Shown here: positions 11,901 through 20,344 of the stretch, piece after piece
Layout: every line of letters begins with the position of its first letter
Position numbering within the stretch: position 1 is the first letter of the stretch
Origin: Monoraphidium neglectum
Taxonomy: Eukaryota; Chlorophyta; Chlorophyceae; Sphaeropleales; Selenastraceae
Length of the DNA stretch: 26,687 nucleotides
Assembly: GCF_000611645.1 (NCBI RefSeq)
Contig: NW_014013355.1
Coordinates: 4,170 to 30,856 of the forward strand
Direction: 5' to 3'
Position numbers and translations under genes: made by a program
The notes under the pieces: model-generated
The model's input: the letters and a program-made list of their open reading frames with translations, nothing else
Databases searched by the model: none
Told to the model about the DNA's origin: nothing

Positions 11901-11958
11901 GCAGGACGCCGCGGGCAACGTGGCCAACGGGGCTGTCTGGCGGGGCAAGCTCAAATAA
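8588..11958 (+). CDS. Secreted subtilisin-like serine protease, tandem copy B
   Basis: Paralogue of copy A. Exons: 8588-8666, 8846-9553, 9937-10100, 10393-11958; the same intron positions and phases (1, 1, 0), exon 3 is 164 nt in both, and the total is again 838 residues. The ATG at 8588 opens a signal peptide (basic RVRR, then LAGLGLLLVMAA). A Gln-rich linker interrupted by Pro, Glu and Asp follows, then an ARRRML motif and an I9-like propeptide (LLVTFNV). Catalytic residues: Asp261 (VVDTG), His307 (TRHGT), oxyanion Asn404 (ASGNE) and Ser477 (GTSFAAPHV), so an active enzyme is expected. The C-terminal beta-sandwich region is shared with A (DGNKTVNFFLRGGDGC; CAQDAAGN near the end). Exon 4 is far closer to A than the propeptide exon is. 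Introns 2 and 3 (383 and 292 nt) are longer than in A and not obviously related to them. Confidence 0.9.
8876..8970 (+). repeat. Interrupted CAG/CCG (Q/P-rich) coding repeat in subtilase B
   Basis: In frame this reads Q-rich with interspersed R, D, E, P and A codons. It occupies the position of the pure Gln14 tract of copy A, between signal peptide and propeptide. Confidence 0.8.
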
Positions 11959-13042
11959 TTGCGGCCCCCAGCCGCGACCAGGGGCGCTCGCATATTGTGC
12001 AGGTGCTCCACTGCATGATTCGCTGGTCACATTCTGCCTGTCTGAAGTTGGTTGCACTCGCACATCTGATCATGCTGCGGTGTATTGTTTTCTGTTGCCA
12101 CAGGGTTCAGTGAGACTGCAAACGCGCCAGCTGGGGCTGGCCATAGTGTGCGCTGCGCATCCCCAACACCTGGGGGCGACACATGCCCGGCGTTGTGCCC
12201 CGTTCACATGCGGAACCGCTGCGTCCGTGCCTGCATGTCGCGTGACAGGCAGGCGGCACAAAATGCAGGCGGCTGCATAAGAGCATTGTGTTGAAGCATT
12301 ATCCACTTTTGACATCTAGGATACAGCAGAGCACTTGTACTTGGCCTTTTTCGTTATCTTGGGAGTTTGACAACTTTTTGGTCAAGGCGCCGACAGCAAC
12401 AGCACGGTCAGGTGTGGTGTGCTGCCCGCGGCAGTTACTCTGCCCATTTCCAGCTTTCTGGAGGCCAACAGACCACTGCGACTTGTTCCTTTTGCAGGAA
12501 TTCTTCCTCCTCTGCCACCCTGCCTTCGGGTTCCTACCACACCAACCAGCTTGCACGTTGTTCTTATCAAGGCGTTTTCTTTCGAGCTGCCTCCTTACGC
12601 TGCTGCAGCTGACTGCAACTGGCCGACTGGCTGCGTGAGACAAGGTTGCTCATTGTATCGAGAGGTAACAACATGATTTCAACAGCAGTAAGAGCACCAA
12701 CCCCGTCAAAGCAACTGCATTTGGGCAAAATACGACACAGTAATCAGCGAACAACAAACAAGTTTCAAATCTCAGAAACGATGGTGTTGACCTCTTCAGT
12801 GTCTAGGCCACTGCTGCGCAAGCACCGAAAAGCCACGTGCATACCCGCAGCAATTGGGTAGCAACCTCTTTAGCGGCTTTGCAGGCCGCGTGCCGTACGC
12901 GGCAGCAATGCCGACGCAACAGTGCCAGCTCGCCTGGCCTCCCCATTAGTCAAGCTGCGCCATGCCACAAAGCCGACCGGCGCCAAGCAGCGGCGTCGGC
13001 GTCGGCGGCGTCAGCGGGTGCACGGCCGCCCCCACCGGGGCG
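11959..13042. other. Convergent intergenic region (3' ends of subtilase B and SKIP31)
   Basis: About 1.1 kb, relatively AT-rich, holding the 3' UTRs of two converging genes. I found no TGTAA on either strand here. Open frames such as 12299-12643 (minus) have no recognisable domain and are treated as chance. Confidence 0.55.
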
Positions 13043-13150
13043 TCAGCTGCCCCGCCGCGGCAGGGGCACGAAGCAGGTGCGCTCCAGCTCTTCTAAAGAC
13101 TCTGCGTAGTAGCCCAGCTCAAACGCCCGCGCCAGGCGGCCTGAGGCCGG

Positions 13151-13220
<70 letters not shown>

Positions 13221-13990
13221 TTGGGCGGCGTCAGAGGGGCGCTCGTGCGGCAAGGGAGCGTGGGGCGCCCAGGGCTGATGTGGCAACGCGGGACCATGGA
13301 AGGGCTGCCTGTGACTTTGCGCCAGCCGGGTAGACGGCCGGTCTGTCCAGGCAGGGCTGCTCTGCGCACAGTCAGCATATGGAGACGAACCGAAGCACAC
13401 GCTGCTCAAGCAGCCGCCGCGCACAGCCACCAAACAACGCCGCGGCCCAGGCCCCCGGCCGGCACACCTCCCCAGTCGCCCTCGGCCGCTGTGGCGGCGT
13501 CCTCTTCGTCCTCGCCCTCGCCCTCGCAGGGGGGCAGGCAGACGCTGCGCAGGTCGTCGCGCACTGTGCCGCTGATGGGGCAGACCAGCAGCCCGCTCGT
13601 GCGCTCCAGGACGTGCTCCCTGCAGGATGGTGCCGGCCCACGCACGCATTTGGATGTGGATAGAAGCAGGCAAGGAAACACCCATCAGGCTGTTCCAAGT
13701 TCTTGCTGACACGAGAGATGGTGTGCATACAAGGCAATTGACAAGTGGACAGAAACGCAGCCGCATGGAAACGGCCTGGACCATTGCTGGCGAAAACAAC
13801 CCAGTGCCAAAGCGCTGGTGATGCAACACATACTGCGGCCCCCGCAGGTTCTTGGTGTGCCTTGCTCACGTGCAGGTACTGTCGCACACGTGCACATCGC
13901 CGGTCGCCTCACAGCAGTAAACGTCACCGGCGCCCGCGACGCGGCACCATCGGTGCACCCCCGCGAGGTTGCCTCCCTGCTGCTGTGACG

Positions 13991-14026
<36 letters not shown>

Positions 14027-15692
14027 GCTGCTGTGGCAAGGCCAGCAACGGCGCGTGTGGCGGAGCCGGGTGCCGCTGCCTGGGCGGCTGGGGCCTCATC
14101 GCGAGTGTGGGGCTGCGTTGAGCAGCGGCGGCCCGCCGCGGCAAGCACTGTGCCCCGGCCGCTGATGCTGCTGGGTGCCTCGCCTGCGCGCTGCCTGTGC
14201 GGACGCCAGCCCGGCGGCCCTGTGGCAACCCTGCCCCGGATTTCAGCGGCGCAGGCGACCTTGCCTCGCCCACTGCTGCAGCTGGGCCGCCGGGCGCGAG
14301 GCCTTGACCAGCGGCCGCCTGCTCGCGCCCCGCGTCTGCCCCGGCGCCCGGCGCCGGCGCCGGCGCGCCGCTGCCGGCCCCCACGCGCGACAGGGGTGCA
14401 AAGCCGCGCGCCGCGCGCCACGCCTCGACCCGCCGCGCCACGTCATCTGTCACCTGCCGGGGCCCACGATAAGGACGCGCTGGGGCTCACGGCATAGCAC
14501 ACAGCGACCAAGCGACGAGGCCCGCCATTCCCCTAAGAATATGTCGCCGCCGCCCAGGGTGTTGCGGGCCCCGCACATGCGCCCTCTAACAGCCTGATGA
14601 GCAAGCGTGCAGGTCCACCCCAAAACCCCGCACGCTAACCACACAACCCCAAATCCCCACCTCCATCGGATCGTCCACGTGCGCCCGCCCCAGCGCCCGC
14701 TGCCGCTTCGCCAGCTGTGCCTCGACAAACGCATCCGCCGCCGCTGCCGCCGCGAGGCCGCCGCCGCCTGCGCTGCCCTCCCCGTCGCCGCCGCTGCCGC
14801 CGCCCGCCCCGAGGGCGCGCGCCCGCGCCTCCGCCAGCTCAGCGAGGTCCCGCTCCACATAGCGCGCCTGGTGATGAGACCGATAACGAGGGTGGGTCGT
14901 GATCGAGATTCAGACGGACGGGCGAGCCAGGGTGGGCAGTCAAGCAGGCGGGTTTTGCAGGGCTTGCGGCTCCAACTGTGTGCAAAAATGCCCGGCAATG
15001 GCTGCAGGGGTGTGGGCGCGGCAGGTGCGGCAGGTGAGGCAGGTAAGGGAGTTGCAGCCGCCCTGGCGCACCTTCCAGGTCTTGGGCGGCAGCTGCTGCG
15101 GCCCGCGCGGCTTGCCCCACCGTGCGCAGAACAGGCGCCGCCACAGCGTCGGCTCGTCGCTGAGCGAGCGCAGCAGCGTGGAGGACCGAGCGGCGGCCGC
15201 CAGGTCCTGGGCTGATAGGAAGCTGAGCAGGCGCACGAGCAGCTGCAAGGGCAGCGCCTGCAAGGGACAGGCGCCGCTGCCGGGTGCCTGGGCGGCCGGC
15301 GACGGGACCTGGGGCACCGGCGACGGAGCGGCAGTTCGCACTGCGGCAAGCGGCGTTGCCACAGGCGGTGCTAACGCTGCATCTGGGTCGCACGAGTGCC
15401 GCTGCGTCTGAATGCACTGAGGTTGATGCTGCATGTGCTGCGGCTCTAGGTGCGATCGCAGGTCATGCTGCGATCGCTGCTGCTGCTGCTGTGCTGTACT
15501 GCGCGCGCGCTTCTTTGAGGGCGGCCGCCGCCGTCGCGGCGAGCCCTCGCGTTCCATGACTCCGTGTGCATAGTTTAGCTCGTAGCTATAGCTGAAACCG
15601 CTGCTGCGGTCTGAGAGCGGGCTCGGCTGGGGGGACGTTTCAAGCTCTAATGCCTCGTTGAGTTCAGCATCGTCCCAATGTTGCACCGCCAT
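13043..15692 (-). CDS. SKIP31: F-box protein, SKIP31 family
   Basis: Predicted substrate-recognition subunit of an SCF (SKP1-CUL1-F-box) ubiquitin ligase. Exons (minus): 15692-15072, 14867-14661, 14453-13870, 13619-13468, 13140-13043; phases 0, 0, 2, 1 agree; 553 residues. The acidic start MAVQHWDDAELNEALELE is followed by a Q/R-rich linker and an F-box at about residues 144-193 (LPLQLLVRLLSFL, then LWRRLFCARWG). The join TWK-ARYVERDL matches plant SKIP31 (AWK-KLYIDRD). A Cys/His-rich module follows (GDVYCCEATGDVHVCDSTC, then GLLVCPISG) and the tail GRLARAFELGYYAE; plant SKIP31 has GDVFVCEKTGNVHVCDDTC, LLVCTISG and GRFARAYMLGY. Arabidopsis SKIP31 is about 330 residues; the extra length here is low-complexity linker, including Gln11. 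In the plant family SKIP31 binds SKP1-like ASK proteins. The algal target is unknown. Confidence 0.9.
13155..13218. repeat. (GT)32 microsatellite beside a SKIP31 splice acceptor
   Basis: Thirty-two perfect GT units, read as (CA)32 on the transcribed strand of SKIP31. It lies in the last intron (13467-13141) and ends only about 14 nt before its acceptor (CTTGCCCGGCCTCAG). Confidence 0.95.
13992..14024 (-). repeat. (CTG)11 / polyglutamine-coding tract in SKIP31
   Basis: Eleven CTG units on the plus strand read as CAG (Gln11) in SKIP31 exon 3, in the linker just before the Cys-rich module. Confidence 0.93.
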
Positions 15693-16527
15693 TGCTATAC
15701 TCCTCACGGCTACCCCTGCTAGGGGTGATCTGGTAGGCTGGTGCACTGGAGCGCATATCATGCACTGTGCAGCCGCATCCACACTGTGCTGTTGTGGTTT
15801 GTGAATCTCACTTATGCAGGCTGGTATGCACAGGTTGCCACAGGCAGTACGCGCAGCCGCCCACCCACCCAGTTCCCTGCCACGCATGGCTGGTGACATA
15901 GGTGATGGAGCTGGTGCCTCGCGTGGCAGCGAGGGAGGTGTGGCGCCCCTATGCCAACCCTTGCATCGGCGGCTACTCTCCAGGTGATGTGATACACCGC
16001 TATTGTTGCCTTGCTTCGATGCTGAGCTTGATTTATGGAGGCTTTCAGGTGGCGCGATCCAGTCATGGCCGCACCATCCCAGAAGAGCTGTGCCATGGCC
16101 TAGGAGTTGCACTGATTGTATCGATTAATCATCCACCACCCGCATCAGCAGCACCAGTGACAAGTACGGCGCTGTTCAGAGCATCTAGGATGCCAGTCAA
16201 ATAACATGTATCGTGCCTCCGCCAGTCTGCCCGAAACAAAACCCGCCCCAAACTCTCATGACCCTCGTGGATGTGGAACCACTCTCACCCCTCAGGTCGG
16301 AGGCACCCCTTAAAGCGTGCGGCTTGCACGTCACATGCGGTGCTCACGGTTGCCCGCCCCCGCGCACCAGCGACCTCCCCTCAGAACCACACACCAATCA
16401 AATCTGGAAGTTTAGCCCGAGGTAGAAGACGTACATTGCAGTTAGGCTGGGCACTAGTAAATACCCCACGCAAGCGCGGGATGCGCGCACACACCCTCCA
16501 GCTGCCACCATTCAAACCGAGCCGCGG
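15693..16527. other. Intergenic region upstream of SKIP31
   Basis: 835 bp holding the SKIP31 promoter/5' UTR and the 3' UTR of the CH-domain gene. A 6-bp hairpin (ACCCCT GCT AGGGGT, 15712-15726) sits about 20 nt upstream of the SKIP31 ATG. A 100-codon plus-strand frame (15902-16204) has no recognisable family and is not called. Confidence 0.5.
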
Positions 16528-19500
16528 TCACCGTGCCCACTGCTGCTGTTCTAAGTACTCTTCGTCCTCCGCCGCCCCGCCCTCGACGTCCCCCTCGCGC
16601 TCAACCTCGCCGCAACCGCTGTAGGCGGCGCCCTCATCGCCGTCTTGCAGGATTCCTGCCTGGGCAAACTGCCCGCTGCCACCGCCGTCATCGCCGCCGC
16701 CACCGCCGCCGCCCCGGCCCCCGTCGCTTCCGCGACTCCCGCTGCTGCGCCGGCTGCCGGTGCGCTGCGCGGGGCGCGCTGCCTCTGCTGCTCTCGGCGC
16801 CGCCGCTGGTGCTGCGCGTGCTGTGCGGCCGGTGGCGCATCCGTCGGCATCGGTTGACCGCTTGGACTGCAAATACAGGGCATTCACAGCAGGTTGAGAT
16901 GGCACCAGTGTGTGTTGCTTCAAATCGTTGCTGCATATTTGCAGCTTTTCAAAACGTTTCCCTTCAAACGCCGTGAAGCCTGCTCACGAACACGGACACA
17001 CACATTCACACAAACACACACACACACAATCACACAATTACACGCTCGAACTCAACACCAGGCACTTGGACGCGCATGCACACACAGAGGAAGCTCATAC
17101 GCTTTTATCGCAAGCAGGACAGCCAACCGCACCCCGCCGCGGCCGCGCCGCGCCTCACTTTGGAGCGCTCCATCTCCCGCCATATCGCCTCCACCGCCTG
17201 CGAGTCCGCCTCGTGCTGTCGCTGCAGCCTCTCGAGCCGCAGCACGCTGGCGCTTGCCGGCCCGCTGACCTGCGGGTGCAGCAGAGTGTTGCCGCCGGGT
17301 GCGACGCCGACATGCGTCCGGAACGGGATGACGGGTGCATGCCAACCTGTGACCCTTGCGAACAGCATAGCAGACCTGCCACACGCCCAGCTGATCAGCC
17401 AACGCCCAAAACGAGAGCGACTGCCCGACTCGCGAGATTTTGGGGCCAAGCCCCTCACAATGCGCACCTCTACGCCGCCCATCACCACCGCAGTCGCCAC
17501 CGGCCCCGCTCCCACCGCCGCTGGGCTGTGCGGCTTCTTGCGCGCCGGCTCCGGCCGGGGCACGCTCGCTTTTGCATACTCGACCGCCCGCTCCCGCGCG
17601 CTCTGTTCCTTGCCCGCCACGCCGCCGCCGCCGCCGCCGAGCCCCACGCTGCCCATGCTGCCGGCGCTGCCGCCGCCGCCGCTCCTCGCGGGGCCCCTGC
17701 CGGCGCTGCCGATCGACGCCGCCGACGAGAGGCGCTGCTGGTTGGTGGCGTTGATTTGGCGGGACAGCTGCTTGATGCGCTCGCTGTTCTCGCGCTGTGG
17801 GGCGGGGCAAGGCGGGCAGATGTTCAGGGATTGAGCCCACAGACAATGAGAGCTCTCCTGCCATGGGGTTGGGCAGCCGCCCCCACCCCTTGAAAGGCCG
17901 CCCCGCCGCGCCGGCCGCTGGCCATGGCGCCGAGCCGACGCCCCTCGGCTCCTGCGCCCCCTGCGGCCCCCCGCGGCGACGTCGAGCCCTCCGGCGCCCC
18001 GCTCGGCCGGGCCCGCGCACCTTAGCCTGCAGCTCGGCGTTCTCGTTTTCGGGCCCCAGGCGCCCCAGCTGCCAGTACCCGGGGGCCTGCTTCACGTCGT
18101 ATGCCCGCTCCTCGTAATCGCGCATCCCATATGGCCTGGGTGAGGCAAGGCGAGCGGGTGGAGTTGGATTCGGTGAGGTGGCATGGGGTGGGGGTGTGGG
18201 GTGGGCAGTGGAGTGGGTCATGTGGGACGGGGGAGGGTAGCAACGTGTGGGTTTGGGCGAGGCAGGGCGGGCTGGTGGGAGGGAATGCAACCGAGGCCCA
18301 GGTGCTGTGCGATAGGGCCTGCGCATCTGCTGGTGGGCGATTGACCCCCACCGCCTCGGCGTCGCAGGAAGACTCGACGGTGCATACATCAATTGGAGGC
18401 CCGCCCTCTCACTTGTCAGAGGCACCATCCTGGTCGTTGGCCCCCCATTTCTGTCGCCTGCACACTTCCCAACCAACCCAGCCGCCGCCCACCTGTACTG
18501 AACCGGCCGAGGCTTCTTGCTGTAGGCAAGCTCGTCAGGCACCGCCGCCCCGCCGCCGACGCCGCCGATGACGCCGCCGCCGCCGCCACCAAGTACGCCC
18601 CCACCGCCGAGGCCACTGCCGAGCAGCGTGCCCAGCTGCTGCGCCAGCGCGGGGTCCGCCACGCCTGTGGCCTGCAGCTGCTCTGCTAGTGCGGCTGCAC
18701 AGGCGGGTACACGGGCACAGCAAGACGCCGCTGGACATGAGGTTTGCATGCAGTCAAAACCGCAGGAAACTTGCAACTGCCCCGCAAAACTTGCTCACTT
18801 TCAAACACCATGCGGGCCGCGCGCTTCACGTCGCGTCGTCGCCAGATCATGCGCACCTATGTGCTTCTTTTTGGACGCTGGGGGCAGCCCCTCGGCCGCC
18901 GCCACTTGCTGCTGGATCAACATCTGCTGCTGCCACGCCACCATCGCAGCCTGCTCTGGCGTGAAGCCATAGGCCCCGCCGGGGCCGTCCCGCGCAGCCG
19001 TGGGGCGCTCATTGGTGCTGGTGGCGGCCAGGGACGACCTGTGGGGCCGGCTGGGGTTGTTGGGGCCAAGCAAGGAAACAGGCTAGGGGCGCACGCACGC
19101 GGTGTGCCTCCATGAATGCATGGCAGACGGGCTGCATGCGGATGCTGCTGTACCCATACTGCCGGGCCCATGTTGCCACATGTCACAAAATACTGATGAT
19201 GTTTTGTACCGCCCCAAGTTGGACGTCCCAGCGGAGCCTCACGTGTATGCGTCGCTGTTTATAAACGCGTACAGCAGCTGCAGCACCTCGCTGGCCGCGT
19301 CGCCGTCGGCGCTCATGACTGCCTCGATCTGTTTTGACTCCACGGGGATGCTGCGCTTCTGCGGGCGTGGTGTGACAATCGCGCAAAAGTGTGCTGTCGT
19401 GGTGGCGCACACCCGGCTGCTCGAGCGTTCCGTTCGCACCGGCGCTCCTGCGCACCTTGAACAGCTTCTCCAGGACCACCCAGTTGGCGCGCTTGAGCTC

Positions 19501-19822
19501 GGTGCTGGTTACATTTTCGAAGGAGTGCATCTCGATGTCGCTGGGGTAGTAGCGCGACAGCACCTCGGCGAACAGGAAGCCATTTGCAAAGTCTCTGCAT
19601 CACGGTCGGACCAGTGGTAAGTGACGCGAGAGGCGAGAAAGATACATTCACGCTCACCGTAAATATGCAAACATAGAGATGGTCCTGTGTTGATCTGCCC
19701 CAGCCCGAGCAACCAGATGTGCCAGCCCGGACCCACCTTTTGACGTTGCGCACGGGATATGACAGGTCTAGGCTAAGAAGCCATTTGAGGACCTCCCTGG
19801 GGAGGTTGGTCAGCGTGGCCAT
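16528..19822 (-). CDS. SPATA4-type calponin-homology (CH_2) ciliary protein with long C-terminal extension
   Basis: Exons (minus): 19822-19737, 19594-19456, 19358-19243, 19038-18857, 18694-18493, 18135-18021, 17794-17468, 17269-17159, 16866-16528; all phases agree; 538 residues. Residues 1 to about 113 form a CH_2 domain: LPREVLKWLLSLDLSYPV, NVKR-DFANGFLFAEV across intron 1, YYPSDIEMHSF, RANWVVLEKLF. This pattern matches SPATA4 and the related SPEF1/CLAMP microtubule-binding proteins. A Gln/Ala-rich helix and a Gly-rich linker follow, then PYGMRDYEERAYDVK and YWQLGRLGPENENAELQAK joined to RENSERIKQLSRQINATN. The PY..DY / LG.LGP / AKR..ERIK..S pattern recurs in several cilium-associated proteins. 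Next come RERAVEYAK, a short coiled coil (LRLERLQRQHEADSQAVEAI) and an acidic low-complexity tail. Human SPATA4 is only about 305 residues. A role in the flagellar axoneme is inferred. Confidence 0.82.
16998..17042. repeat. CA-rich imperfect repeat in the last intron of the CH-domain gene
   Basis: Imperfect CACACA blocks broken by ATT and AAT, in the intron 17158-16867. This is the second CA/TG repeat in a last intron in this window, but here TG-rich on the transcribed strand. Confidence 0.8.
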
Positions 19823-20084
19823 CACACCACGCTCTGATGTACGCTGCACGTGTGTTGTGCTGTTGTCGAATTTGATGCTTTGAGGTGCGCGTGGTTTGTT
19901 GAGAGAAATCTCAGCTCTTGTTCACATTTTTGAGATTCAGTGCTGCAGTGGCATTATCATTTCTCTCTTGTGTATGATTGTTGGTGAGTTGACCGGTTTG
20001 ACCAGATTGTTCAGAGCCATTTTGATGAGCAGCCGGCTCCGTGGTGTGCCCAGAGTAGACACCCGTTGCCGCAAAGTCAAATTA

Positions 20085-20089
20085 TTACA
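20085..20089 (-). terminator. TGTAA polyadenylation signal (membrane-protein gene)
   Basis: TGTAA on the minus strand about 256 nt after the stop codon at 20345. TGTAA is the usual polyadenylation signal of chlorophyte algae. It is a short motif, so the call rests on position. Confidence 0.45.
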
Positions 20090-20299
20090 GATTCAGCGCA
20101 GATGGAAAGTACTGGGCCAGTGCTTGTTGGTCAAATTTTCCAATGCCAGATGCATTTGAAAGTGCACGGATAGCAAGTCAGAAGCAACAACCTGCAAAGA
20201 CCCTGCTTGTCTTGCCCCCAATGCCTTTCCAATGTTTGATTGGGCTCATGGATTGGTATGAGGTGCACAACGACAAGGTTTCACACGCGTGCAAGAGGC

Positions 20300-20328
20300 A
20301 CTGCGGCGTCAGCGGCTGACGCCGCAGT
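20300..20328. repeat. 29-nt near-perfect palindrome in a 3' UTR
   Basis: Arms ACTGCGGCGTCAGC (20300-20313) and GCTGACGCCGCAGT (20315-20328) are perfect reverse complements around a single G. It begins about 17 nt after the stop codon of the minus-strand gene ending at 20345, so the RNA could form a very stable hairpin in the 3' UTR. Confidence 0.93.
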
Positions 20329-20344
20329 TCCCATGGCTGACTGC

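Larger units (their letters stand above)
19823..20344. other. Intergenic region between the CH-domain gene and the membrane-protein gene
   Basis: 522 bp holding the 3' UTR of the gene ending at 20345 and the promoter of the CH-domain gene. It contains a strong palindrome (20300-20328) and a TGTAA signal. An 87-codon plus-strand frame (19896-20159) has no recognisable domain. Confidence 0.6.

Noticed and set aside
12299..12643. 114-codon Lys/Gln-rich minus frame in the convergent 3' region
   Set aside because: No domain, composition unlike the neighbouring genes, and location within 3' UTR sequence suggest chance.
13155..13218. GT run as a telomere-like or CRISPR-like repeat
   Set aside because: It is a simple dinucleotide microsatellite inside an intron, with no spacers and no telomeric unit.
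15902..16204. 100-codon plus frame upstream of SKIP31
   Set aside because: No recognisable motif and no splice partner; it lies in the promoter/3' UTR interval between two minus-strand genes.
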